Shown piece after piece: positions 8,937 through 16,604 of a stretch of 64,000 bases of DNA (position 1 is its first letter; every line of letters starts with the position of its first letter). The notes beneath the pieces were generated by a model. The model did no database searches and was not told the origin of the DNA. It was given only the letters and a program-made list of their open reading frames with translations. Both the position numbers and the translations under genes were made by a program. The stretch is from CAVTLG01 sp963735495 (GTDB taxonomy: Bacteria > Chloroflexota > Ktedonobacteria > Ktedonobacterales > Ktedonobacteraceae), in NCBI GenBank assembly GCA_963735495.1, contig CAVTLG010000002.1, forward strand, positions 992,001 through 1,056,000, read 5' to 3'.

Positions 8937-9477
8937 CAGTTCAGACCTGCTTTCTTCATCTGTTGAGACATCTCAAGAGGACACTCCTATTATAGCGTCT
9001 GGAATGGTACATACAATAGAATCTCCTCTCCATATTACACGTACAAAACGCTTTCGTCTATATGTATCTCTCTACACCTGGCGTATCTATGCCCTTGCAG
9101 GCACGCTCGCCTGGACGCCCCGGCGCGCAGATCGAGCGGTCGTACGTTCTTTCTTCTAAGGAGCGGGATGGACCAGAGATATGCAATACATACGTTTCAA
9201 GATACGTTCAGGTTACAGTGCTCGCTGCTCCCATGTCATCGCGCCCACCTGCTATTAGTATAAAACAATAGCCCACAGAACATTACAAAGAAGCGGGCAA
9301 ATTTATTCCTGAGATGGTCTTCGCAGCATAGTACTATTAGGAGGGGGCAGCTAAGCTGGCCCAAAAACGCAAATGGCACGTCTGCTATGACGTGCTCTCG
9401 ACTAGACTGGCAAGCAGGAGCCGCAACGCTCCTTATAGGATGGTGAGGAAAAGGATACTGTTTATTTCCTACTTTAA
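8937..9477. other. Intergenic region with small hairpins; no gene recognised
   Basis: Lies between ftsH and the zinc-ribbon gene, both on the minus strand. Two hairpins are visible: 9376-9395 (7-bp stem GCACGTC/GACGTGC) and 9417-9434 (AGGAGC/GCTCCT). I looked for the conserved cores of RNase P RNA and tmRNA and did not find them. It may hold the terminator of the zinc-ribbon gene and the ftsH promoter. Confidence 0.4.
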
Positions 9478-10191
9478 CTAACGTTCGTAATATAAAATGC
9501 GTCCACAGTTACTACATGTTTGAAGTTCCGAGCTGATACGCACCTGTTGCAACTCGCTGGGAGTCAGGATCACGCGGCACCATTGGCACGAGCTTTGCTC
9601 AATTTTAGAAATTGCCCTTCCTTGTTTGGTCCGCCGCATCGTATTGTAGCGTGCCAACAATTCTTCATCGAGCTCGTTCGTCAAGCTTCCACGTTTCGCC
9701 TGTTGCTCCTGCTTCTTCTCCTCTATGTGCTCACGCCTTTTGAGCAGCCCATCCGCTTCCTGCTGCCAGGAGTCTTCAGCTTGTTTCAACAGGGTCAATT
9801 TTTGTTTCACTGCCTCTTCCAATGCCTCTGTCGCGTCTATCACCTGTAAGAGTGTATCCTCCTGACGACTTTGTTGGGCGCGTAGGCGTTGTACCTCTTG
9901 TTGCAGTGTCTGTAGTTCCTTCGCATTCGTGACAGTGCCATTATAAAGACGCAATTCCTGCTCTTTAATGCGATGATCCAGGTCTTCAAAGGTCCATTCA
10001 GCTTCTTTCTGCGCCTGTTGGCCAGATTGCAATTGTTGTTGGGCGTTTTCGTACTCTGTCCGTAATTTGCGTAGCTTCGTGCTTCCTTGCAATGAAGTAG
10101 AGATCGTTTGTTGTTCGGCGGTCAGACGATCTAGCTCCAGATCGAGCTGTTGCAACTGGAAAAGTAACGCAGTCACCCGTGTTGTGCTCAT
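9478..10191 (-). CDS. Coiled-coil protein with C-terminal C4 zinc ribbon
   Basis: About 237 residues. Long amphipathic, Gln/Glu/Leu-rich helices (residues ~8-180) form a coiled coil, followed by a zinc ribbon with two CxxC pairs (CQWC ... CSNC) close to the C-terminus. This is the layout of the widespread bacterial C4-type zinc-ribbon protein family (CT398-like), proposed to act as an adaptor for nucleic-acid or secretion complexes; the precise function is unsettled. I chose the ATG at 10191 (MSTTRV), preceded by AAAGGAG at good spacing, over the longer frame from 10227. It is a single gene with intergenic sequence on both sides. Confidence 0.85.
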   Translation of the reverse strand: MSTTRVTALLFQLQQLDLELDRLTAEQQTISTSLQGSTKLRKLRTEYENAQQQLQSGQQAQKEAEWTFEDLDHRIKEQELRLYNGTVTNAKELQTLQQEVQRLRAQQSRQEDTLLQVIDATEALEEAVKQKLTLLKQAEDSWQQEADGLLKRREHIEEKKQEQQAKRGSLTNELDEELLARYNTMRRTKQGRAISKIEQSSCQWCRVILTPSELQQVRISSELQTCSNCGRILYYER

Positions 10192-10407
10192 GGACACATG
10201 GCTCCTTTCCGAGGATACGGCAAGCAAAAAGGTCTGCCTTCCATTGTACAGCTAGAAAACGCTTACTGCAAGAGCTAACATAGCTATAAACCTTGTTTCT
10301 TTAACACACATTTTGCGACAATTTTGTACAATATTTACACAACAGAGGTATACTAAGAAGAAAATTTGCGCTGTTGTCGCAGCGTCATAGATATAAAGAG
10401 GTATTTT

Positions 10408-10731
10408 ATGCAAATAGTGCGTTGGCAGGAGCAGTCTTTGCCACAGGAACAAGAGCTACGTAAGCGTATGCAGCAAGCTGGACTATCACCTTACGCCTGG
10501 TCAAATGACCCGGGCGATTACTATGCCGCTCATACTCATAAATACGAAAAAGTCTTATACTGTGTGCGCGGCTCCATTCGTTTTATATTGCATAATTATG
10601 CTGACGAGTCGGGTTCTGATACATGCGTTGACCTGGCTGCGGGCGATTGTATGTACTTGCCTATGGGCATACAGCATAGTGCCCGTGTAGGTCCTCAGGG
10701 TGTCACTTGCCTGGAAGCCTCACGAACTTAG
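10408..10731 (+). CDS. Small cupin-domain protein
   Basis: A 107-residue single cupin barrel. Motif 1 is visible as HTHKYEKVLYCVRG and motif 2 as LPMGIQHSA, with His and Glu positions able to bind a metal. The start at 10408 has AGAGG 6 bases upstream; the in-frame upstream ATG at 10366 has no such site. Cupins of this size often bind or isomerise small molecules or act as sensors, and no substrate can be deduced. Its C-terminal end is followed by about 220 bases before the aminotransferase. Confidence 0.8.
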   Translation: MQIVRWQEQSLPQEQELRKRMQQAGLSPYAWSNDPGDYYAAHTHKYEKVLYCVRGSIRFILHNYADESGSDTCVDLAAGDCMYLPMGIQHSARVGPQGVTCLEASRT

Positions 10732-10948
10732 GCTTCACTATATCGCTATGCAGCCTCACCTTCCTGGCAGCGGTAACGACGCGTATCGGCCCTTCTCAGA
10801 AATGGGCTAGCAGAATTTTGCGGTGTCATCTGATGTCATTGTGTTTTGCCCCTGGCTCGTATATACTTTTCGAAGGAAAGAGCGAAAACAAGCAGTATTT
10901 CTCCCACTTATCATGCTTTCTGCATATTTTCATGACGATAGGAGAAAT

Positions 10949-12394
10949 ATGTCTCTAGCGCATTTGCTTACAAGAAGGGTACAAAGGAATATGAATCAAC
11001 ACATTATCCAGCAAACATCCGTTGCTGACGAGCGATCCAAGTTCAGCAGGCCATTGGAATTGGCCTCCGCCAGTTCCAATATGGGTTCATCGGCGACCCT
11101 GGCGATGGGTGAGGCTGTAGCTAGAAGAAGTGCTGAGGGTAAGGAGACGTTGGATCTAGGCTTTGGCGAGGCGATATTTCCCCTGCACCCCGTGCTGCGC
11201 CAGGCATTGACTGAGTCAATTGAGAGTGCACGCTATGCACCAATCGCTGGAATATTGAAATTGCGCCAGGCTATTGCAGGCTATATAGAGCGCACGCGTG
11301 GCATAAGCTGTAGCGCGCAACAAGTAATTGTGGGACCGGGAAGCAAACCTTTGCTCTACGCTCTCCTTCAGGTGTTGAAAGGGGATGTGCTTGTACCTAG
11401 ACCATCGTGGGTGAGCTATGGTCCGCAGGTCAAACTCGCCGGGCGGCAGGTGGTCCGGGTCGAGACTGATCCGCTGGACCATCATCGTCTCACTTCTGAG
11501 GCGCTGAGTAATGCTATGACTGCTGCTCAGGTATCAGGAGCGAAGCCGCGTGTGCTGATCGTGAATTCGCCTTGTAATCCGACCGGTGGGATGCTAGCAG
11601 AAGAGGATGTTGCCTTACTGGGAACCTGGGCGCGTACACATAATATGACTATCATCAGCGATGAGATCTATTCCGAGCTGGCATATGGCTCGCGCCCTCA
11701 TGTCTCGCTTGCGCGTTTCTATCCCGAGGGTAGCATTATTACTGGGGGACTTTCAAAAGCGTTCTCCGCAGGAGGCTGGCGACTCGGCTACGTTATATTG
11801 CCTGCAGGAGAGCGCGGCGCGCAGCTTGGCAAGGCATTGTGCTCGCTCGCTGGTGAGATCTGGACCTCCGCAACCACGCCAATCGAAAAAGCTGCCGTTG
11901 CAGCCTTCACTCCAAACGCTGATCTAGAGACCTATGTGCGGCGCTCGGCACGTATTCATGGCTATATCACGCGTTCACTCTATCAGACGCTGATCGAATT
12001 AGGCGTCCTGTGTCCCAAACCGGACGCCGGGTTCTATATCTATCCCGATTTTGCTCCCTGGCGTGATATGCTGGCGACACTGGGGGTCACGAACAGTCAG
12101 CAACTGGCGCAGTACCTGCTCGATAAATGGGCCATTGCGACTGTGCCCGGCCTTGCTTTCGGCGAGGAGCCTGATGCGCTCCGCCTGCGATTGTCTACCG
12201 GTTATCTCAGCCGCGTTTCTGCCACCTTAGCACCGGAGGAACAGACTGCAGAACTCTGGCAACTGCTCTCTGTGGCTGATGCCCTATCTATTCCAGGAGA
12301 GGCGAAACCATCGGTCGGGCCCGATCTGCCGGAACTGGCGAAGGCTCAACGGCGCTGGAGAGATGTAATTGCATATTTCAAATCTCTTCTATAA
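10949..12394 (+). CDS. PLP-dependent class I/II aminotransferase
   Basis: About 481 residues of aspartate-aminotransferase-fold sequence. The region SPCNPTGG is the conserved Asn/Pro turn, DEIYSEL supplies the pyridine-nitrogen Asp and the Tyr, and SKAF holds the PLP Schiff-base lysine (K270). Arg near the C-terminus (RLRLSTG) fits the carboxylate-binding Arg. I chose ATG 10949 (MSLAHL), which follows AGGAGA, over the upstream frame start at 10823; MNQHII at 10991 is another possibility. The next gene, an RraA-like protein, starts 21 bases downstream with its own ribosome site, so the two are likely one operon for metabolism of an amino or keto acid (inference). Confidence 0.9.
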   Translation: MSLAHLLTRRVQRNMNQHIIQQTSVADERSKFSRPLELASASSNMGSSATLAMGEAVARRSAEGKETLDLGFGEAIFPLHPVLRQALTESIESARYAPIAGILKLRQAIAGYIERTRGISCSAQQVIVGPGSKPLLYALLQVLKGDVLVPRPSWVSYGPQVKLAGRQVVRVETDPLDHHRLTSEALSNAMTAAQVSGAKPRVLIVNSPCNPTGGMLAEEDVALLGTWARTHNMTIISDEIYSELAYGSRPHVSLARFYPEGSIITGGLSKAFSAGGWRLGYVILPAGERGAQLGKALCSLAGEIWTSATTPIEKAAVAAFTPNADLETYVRRSARIHGYITRSLYQTLIELGVLCPKPDAGFYIYPDFAPWRDMLATLGVTNSQQLAQYLLDKWAIATVPGLAFGEEPDALRLRLSTGYLSRVSATLAPEEQTAELWQLLSVADALSIPGEAKPSVGPDLPELAKAQRRWRDVIAYFKSLL

Positions 12395-12414
12395 GAGCAT
12401 AGAAGGAGAGTACA

Positions 12415-12987
12415 ATGAATGAGTTTCCCGCCTGGCTCACAGCTACACTTGCATCTGATGCGGCTGAAGGGCAGGGTGTTCTTCCAAACACTATTCTTCC
12501 CTTACAATCTGCCTTATGCGTTGTTGGTCCAGCGCGTGTCGTATTGATAAGTCAGGACGACAATCTGGCTGTGCGAGAAGCGCTGAAAGCATCACCTGCT
12601 CCAGGTTCTGTGCTGGTTGTTGCGGGAGGGAGTACATCGCGTGCCGCGACTATTGGCGGCTTGATGGCCCTCGAAATGCGCAACGCGGGCATCGTCGGGC
12701 TTGTGACGGATGGCCTGGTTCGAGACTCACGCGAAATTCGCGAGTCAGGGTTTGGTGTATGGTGCCGGGGAGTAACTCCCCTGGCTCCCCATAAGGTTGG
12801 ACCGGTCTACGTCGGTGGCTCGATCTCTCTTGGTGGCACGATTATCCGCGATGGTGATCTGGTCATTGCGGATGATGATGGGGCCGTGATCTGGCCGCAA
12901 GAGCGCATTGGTGAATTGATGACTAAGGCTGAAGCTAGACTTCAGCAAGACAATGCGCGGTTGGCGCTGCTGCTAGGGAAAAAATGA
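12415..12987 (+). CDS. RraA-like / HMG-CHA aldolase family protein
   Basis: A 190-residue protein with the family core: AGGSTSRAATIGGLMA, then GIVGLVTDGLVRDS and IRE. Members include oxaloacetate decarboxylase/4-hydroxy-4-methyl-2-oxoglutarate aldolases and the RNase E inhibitor RraA. The Gly-rich loop with Arg and the DGxxRD motif carry the metal and substrate ligands of the aldolase group, so an enzyme role is more likely than RNase E inhibition. The ribosome site AGAAGGAG supports the start. It follows an aminotransferase; together they could deaminate and then cleave an oxo-acid. The gene ends in a strong bidirectional hairpin. Confidence 0.85.
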   Translation: MNEFPAWLTATLASDAAEGQGVLPNTILPLQSALCVVGPARVVLISQDDNLAVREALKASPAPGSVLVVAGGSTSRAATIGGLMALEMRNAGIVGLVTDGLVRDSREIRESGFGVWCRGVTPLAPHKVGPVYVGGSISLGGTIIRDGDLVIADDDGAVIWPQERIGELMTKAEARLQQDNARLALLLGKK

Positions 12988-12990
12988 GCA

Positions 12991-13042
12991 TACTCCAACC
13001 CTGAAGCGCGTGTGCTCACTCTAGCGCTTCAGGGTTGGAGTA
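12991..13042. terminator. Bidirectional terminator, perfect 19-bp inverted repeat
   Basis: Arms 12991-13009 and 13024-13042 match perfectly with a 14-base loop. It lies four bases after the RraA-like stop and includes the last codons (Thr-Leu-Lys-Arg-stop) of the convergent anti-sigma gene. It would serve both transcripts, although no long T-run follows either side. Confidence 0.75.
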
Positions 13043-14199
13043 CCGGTTGGGCGAGGACTAACTGCAGGGGTGCTAGTCCAGGATGGACCTGGTACGGCGG
13101 TCCATTTTGGACTGGGTACCGTTATAGGCGTATTGACTGGCTGACTGTTATGCTTCCCGTTCTGGGGGGTATTGCTGTGATTTGTCTTCGAGGCCGCAAA
13201 CGTAATCGCAGTTGTCTGGGCGACGGTGCCATCAGGATTCAGGATACCTATAGTCTCGGGATGCTGCTGGCTTGACCCGTTTAGCACGGATACATAGGTA
13301 TTATGTTGCAAGAACAGCGTGCTTTCAGTCAACTGATCGTTTATGAGTAGGCGGGCACCGGGCTGTATATTTTCGCCGGTCAACTGAACTATTGTCTGTG
13401 TGCCAAAGCTCATTGAGCTTGTGACCGTCGCGCTATCGATGTGCGGGATAGTATCGCCCAGGCGTCCCAGCTCGGTCGTGGTACTTTGCTTTTCTGTCAG
13501 TGAGAGCTGTGGTAATAGTCCACGTAACGTCTGCCGAGCGTTGGCTTTCAGCGTGACCAGTTTTGCCTGGAAACTATCCCGTTCCGCTCCGGCAGGCAAT
13601 GTTGCGACGGATTGGGCAAAGGTATTGATTTGCTGGTCGAAGTTGGCAAGTGCCTGCTGGTATGTCGAAGCATGTGTGGGATCGCCAGACTTTGCCAGTG
13701 TATTCAGTTGCTCCTGTGCGATTTGCTCATTCAGCCTGGCACGATCTGTGGCGGAGACTGTGAGTGTACGCTGCACGCCTTGCTCCCAGCGCTTGACGCT
13801 ATACAATGGATTGCCACTATCTGTAACCTGGGCCGCAGCCGTTAACACACTCGTTGTCCCTATCAGCAACAAAACCAGCGATGTGATGACAAATACAAAT
13901 TGTGGTCGCAGCAGGAGTAAGAACAGCGCGTATGTCCTGTTCTGCGTTGTTTGCATACGGGACTGTCGGGACTGTGCCACGCTGTGAGCCAGCATGCGTG
14001 CCTCCAGCCGTGCCGCAAAGCCAGGCTCTACTTGTAGTTGAGGTGCCATTTGCAGATGTTGCGCTAACTTCGCCAGCTCATCTACTTCCGGTATGCTGTC
14101 ATGGGCAGGGCTAGACCCTTGCCACTGCTGATTTTTGCCATGCCGAAGCCGATTCTGGTTCTCAAGCTGCTCATTGAGACGGTCAGGAAGTGATTTCAT
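13021..14199 (-). CDS. Membrane anti-sigma-like protein with external DUF5667-type and IPT-like regions
   Basis: 392 residues. The cytosolic N-terminal part (1-95) would contact the sigma factor, and one membrane segment lies at about 97-120. Outside it has a helical GNPLYSVKRWEQGVQRT region typical of DUF5667-type domains, then an IPT/TIG-like strand region (VQLTGENIQPGARLLIND), and a Ser/Thr/Pro-rich tail ending in PRPTGTPTLKR. The start ATG overlaps the sigma factor stop in ATGA, so the two are translationally coupled. The pairing implies regulation of the ECF sigma factor (inference). The tail motif PTGTP is shared with the secreted protein encoded at 15294-16073, a likely regulon member. 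The stop codon sits within the bidirectional terminator. Confidence 0.8.
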   Translation of the reverse strand: MKSLPDRLNEQLENQNRLRHGKNQQWQGSSPAHDSIPEVDELAKLAQHLQMAPQLQVEPGFAARLEARMLAHSVAQSRQSRMQTTQNRTYALFLLLLRPQFVFVITSLVLLLIGTTSVLTAAAQVTDSGNPLYSVKRWEQGVQRTLTVSATDRARLNEQIAQEQLNTLAKSGDPTHASTYQQALANFDQQINTFAQSVATLPAGAERDSFQAKLVTLKANARQTLRGLLPQLSLTEKQSTTTELGRLGDTIPHIDSATVTSSMSFGTQTIVQLTGENIQPGARLLINDQLTESTLFLQHNTYVSVLNGSSQQHPETIGILNPDGTVAQTTAITFAASKTNHSNTPQNGKHNSQPVNTPITVPSPKWTAVPGPSWTSTPAVSPRPTGTPTLKR

Positions 14200-14873
14200 T
14201 GTATTTCCTCCTGATGCTGAACTGCATAATAAGGCATTTCCTCTGCTCTATTTGTTTGCTGTAACAGGCCATGCAGGCTTTTAAGTGCGCGAAATTGTAA
14301 TGCTTTGATCGCATTAGCTTTCTTGCCCAGCATTTGTGCTACTGTTGCTACGTCGTATCCGAGAATTAAGCGACCAACCAGTACCTGGCGCTGTTCCTCA
14401 GTCAGTGTATTGATGGCTTGCACAACGGTATTCCATTCATCCCGAGCCTCTGACCAGCGTACCGGGTCGGTGTCAGGGTGATTTTCTGGAAGTACTTCTT
14501 GCGGATCTTCCGGCAAGGTTGGTTCTAAAGAAATAGATGCTGGTATGTGCTCATGCTTGCGATAATAGCCAGCCACGGTGAGGCGAGCGATGCGGAACAA
14601 CCAGGCCGCGAATTGTGGCATATCATTAGCTTTCACCTTAGCGATCCCTTCAACCATTTCTAAAAAGACTTCAGAGGTCAGATCTTCCGCTATGAAACGG
14701 TCCGGCACACGTGCCGCAATATATCCGAAAACTCCGGGCATAAATTGACGATAGAGCGCACTTAATGCTTCAGCTTCGCCACGTCGTGCATGATCTATAA
14801 GCAGGTGAAACGTGGGCTGTCGCCGATCCTGATCAGCCATGGTACTGTCAGGAGGCCGCCGCAATGAAAACAT
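14196..14873 (-). CDS. ECF-type RNA polymerase sigma factor
   Basis: A 225-residue two-domain sigma factor. Region 2 includes FGYIAARVPDRFIAEDLTSEVFLE and AAWLFRIARLTVAGYYRK; an acidic linker (PTLPEDPQEVLPENHPDTD) precedes region 4 (LTEEQRQVLVGRLILGYDVATVAQMLGKKANAIKALQFRALKSL). The start ATG at 14873 has GAGG about 9 bases upstream. The stop overlaps the anti-sigma start by four bases. The acidic linker is longer than usual. Target promoters are not identifiable, but the divergent secreted protein gene is the obvious candidate. Confidence 0.92.
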   Translation of the reverse strand: MFSLRRPPDSTMADQDRRQPTFHLLIDHARRGEAEALSALYRQFMPGVFGYIAARVPDRFIAEDLTSEVFLEMVEGIAKVKANDMPQFAAWLFRIARLTVAGYYRKHEHIPASISLEPTLPEDPQEVLPENHPDTDPVRWSEARDEWNTVVQAINTLTEEQRQVLVGRLILGYDVATVAQMLGKKANAIKALQFRALKSLHGLLQQTNRAEEMPYYAVQHQEEIQ

Positions 14874-15293
14874 TAACGCTACCTCAGTTCTTAAAATAGA
14901 AATATATTGAATAAATGAAAAGACATGCCTCTCTGCAAATATAGTTGGATTTTACCTCAATTTGGTTACGGGTAGCTGAAAAATTTCCAGATATAACTAT
15001 TTTGTCGTCCAGGCCGTAACCAATTGCCATCTTTAGACAACTAAACCAGAGAAAGCGATGTATGCTATTTGGCGGCATAAAGCAATAATTAGCTGCCAAT
15101 GATCATTATGTGTTATTCAGTCCATTGCGGGAAACAGAGTAGAGGTGCGTCCTTCCTCCTCTCCGTCAGATGAGCGAAGCTAGAAGCGATAGCATCGTTT
15201 CTGACGGTCTTAGAGGTTGTGTCGGTCTAAGAGGCAGCGACCGCCCAGGAGGCTTGTTTCCAGGATTTTCCCTCATCATGACGGAGAATTCGT
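14874..15293. other. Divergent intergenic region with an 8-bp inverted repeat
   Basis: Separates the sigma/anti-sigma pair from the secreted protein gene. CCGTCAGA (15163-15170) pairs with TCTGACGG (15200-15207), enclosing about 29 bases, within the probable leader of the secreted protein gene. A 71-codon minus-strand frame here has no ribosome site and is unlikely to be real. Confidence 0.4.
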
Positions 15294-16073
15294 ATGCTTA
15301 ATGAAGAAAGGGAATTGATACTTATGAGATTTAGCAGTCTATTAACTACAGGATTAAAAGGCAAGCTAGTACTGGCGGCTCTTGTTGGAACGACGGTGGT
15401 TGGTGGAACGACTGCCGCTATGGCTGCGACCCCGACGGGGCAGCAAATTGTTCATCAAATTACGCGCAGTGGGGACTTTCTGCCTTTTAGTACTCCTGAC
15501 AAGGCGTATGCACCGCTCCCAGGCAAAGCAACGAGCACGCCTGGAGCGACAGTAGCGGACAAAAATTGCCCCACCTCGGCAGAGGTAAAACAGTTGACCA
15601 GCAAATACGCGCTCAGTAATACTAGCAGTAGTGCTGCTGTCAAGGCGATCTGTTCACTGAACAACGGTACGTTTACAGGCAAGACGACGAAGGGTGTGGT
15701 CGTTAAGAGTAGCAGACCTTTGAGTTATGATCAGATTGATCAGTTGCTCGCGTATGCAAAGCGTCTGGCGACGCAGAATAAAGTGAAATTGACCGCTAGC
15801 AACATAAGCACCTACCTGGCTGATGCGCTCCAGAGTCTGGGGAAGAAGTGGCCTGATCACTTTGGTCCTAACAAAGGCATGCCAGGCAAGGGTTTTCATG
15901 CTAAACCAACGGGCACACCAGGAGCCTGGCCAACAGGTACTCCCAGGGTCTGGCCGACGGGTACTCCGAAAGCGTGGCCGACAGGTACACCAGTAGCCCG
16001 ACCGACGGGTACTCCGAAAGCGTGGCCGACTCCGATTCTCAAACCAACCACCACTTCTACCGTAACACACTAA
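15294..16073 (+). CDS. Secreted protein with C-terminal PTGTPxxW repeats
   Basis: 259 residues, no family recognised. A basic start (LKGK) and hydrophobic segment ending AAMAA-TP look like a Sec signal peptide (about 22-46 from the first Met). The middle is Ser/Thr/Lys-rich with a helical region (LSYDQIDQLLAYAKRLA) and two cysteines (NCPTSAE, AICSL). The C-terminus has five eight-residue repeats of PTGTPxxW followed by Thr-rich sequence. The start at 15294 has GGAG about 9 bases upstream; ATG 15324 is a plausible alternative that gives a more typical signal peptide. It is divergent from the sigma/anti-sigma pair, whose membrane partner has a similar Pro/Thr tail. Confidence 0.75.
   Translation: MLNEERELILMRFSSLLTTGLKGKLVLAALVGTTVVGGTTAAMAATPTGQQIVHQITRSGDFLPFSTPDKAYAPLPGKATSTPGATVADKNCPTSAEVKQLTSKYALSNTSSSAAVKAICSLNNGTFTGKTTKGVVVKSSRPLSYDQIDQLLAYAKRLATQNKVKLTASNISTYLADALQSLGKKWPDHFGPNKGMPGKGFHAKPTGTPGAWPTGTPRVWPTGTPKAWPTGTPVARPTGTPKAWPTPILKPTTTSTVTH
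15906..16025 (+). repeat. Five tandem 24-bp units (8-residue PTGTPxxW repeats)
   Basis: Units at 15906, 15930, 15954, 15978 and 16002. Units three and five are identical; the others vary mainly at the xxW positions. They encode a Pro/Thr-rich stalk at the end of the secreted protein. Confidence 0.9.
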
Positions 16074-16105
16074 TCCACTGGGCCGTCGAGTGCCCACTAA
16101 GTTCA

Positions 16106-16134
16106 ATGCTCTCGCTTGTTACAAGCGAGAGCAT
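16106..16134 (+). terminator. Hairpin after the secreted protein gene
   Basis: A perfect 12-bp stem, ATGCTCTCGCTT with AAGCGAGAGCAT, and a 5-base loop, 32 bases after the stop. There is no T-run, so termination efficiency is uncertain. Confidence 0.6.
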
Positions 16135-16377
16135 CTCGAATATGGTATTGCGGCGATTACAGCTATGTGTGATTTAACATCTGCCTTGTATTCACCTCTA
16201 CTATAATAATAATGTGTCGTACACTTATTCCTCTAGTAGCTCCTGATTTCCAAATAGCTCTCCCTGCGTCGCAGACGGAAGCTGCTTCTTCTCACGCTTC
16301 GGCGGTAAAAAGTTCTCCGATTTACTAACGGTAAAATATAGTTATGCTCTTCAAGCATATTCAGCCTTTTCCACAGG

Positions 16378-16408
16378 AAATAACTCTGTCAAAATTACAG
16401 AGTTATTT
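16378..16408. terminator. 12-bp hairpin upstream of guaA
   Basis: AAATAACTCTGT pairs perfectly with ACAGAGTTATTT around a 7-base loop. It lies about 100 bases before the guaA promoter-like sequence. It could be a terminator for read-through or a protein binding site. The rest of 16135-16604 shows no gene. Confidence 0.45.
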
Positions 16409-16509
16409 CATCCTGTAAGACCTTGTGACAACCCTTTCGTTGGTTTGCATACATCTCTATCGTTTTACCCACCTTTCAACGCTGCCAATGAACCCGGCCA
16501 GGGCTGTGT

Positions 16510-16518
16510 GATATACTC
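16510..16518 (+). promoter_or_regulatory. Extended -10 promoter element for guaA
   Basis: TGATATACT fits the TGnTATAAT extended -10 form and lies about 87 bases before the guaA ATG. No purine riboswitch core is visible between it and the gene. Confidence 0.35.
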
Positions 16519-16604
16519 TAGCAATATAACGCAAAACAACTATGCTTGTTGGCATATCATAGAGATAGGGGAGATATCTGACGCCCCGGTTAGGAAGGAA
16601 ACGC

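Noticed and set aside
8937..9477. RNase P RNA or tmRNA candidate in the ftsH upstream gap
   Set aside because: The zinc-ribbon neighbour made this worth a look, but I found neither the RNase P GAGGAAAGTCC core nor tmRNA tRNA-like ends on either strand.
14884..15099. 71-codon minus-strand frame upstream of the sigma factor
   Set aside because: No ribosome site, no motif, and it lies in the promoter region of divergent genes.
16409..16604. Purine riboswitch upstream of guaA
   Set aside because: No conserved purine aptamer core was seen; only a hairpin and an extended -10.
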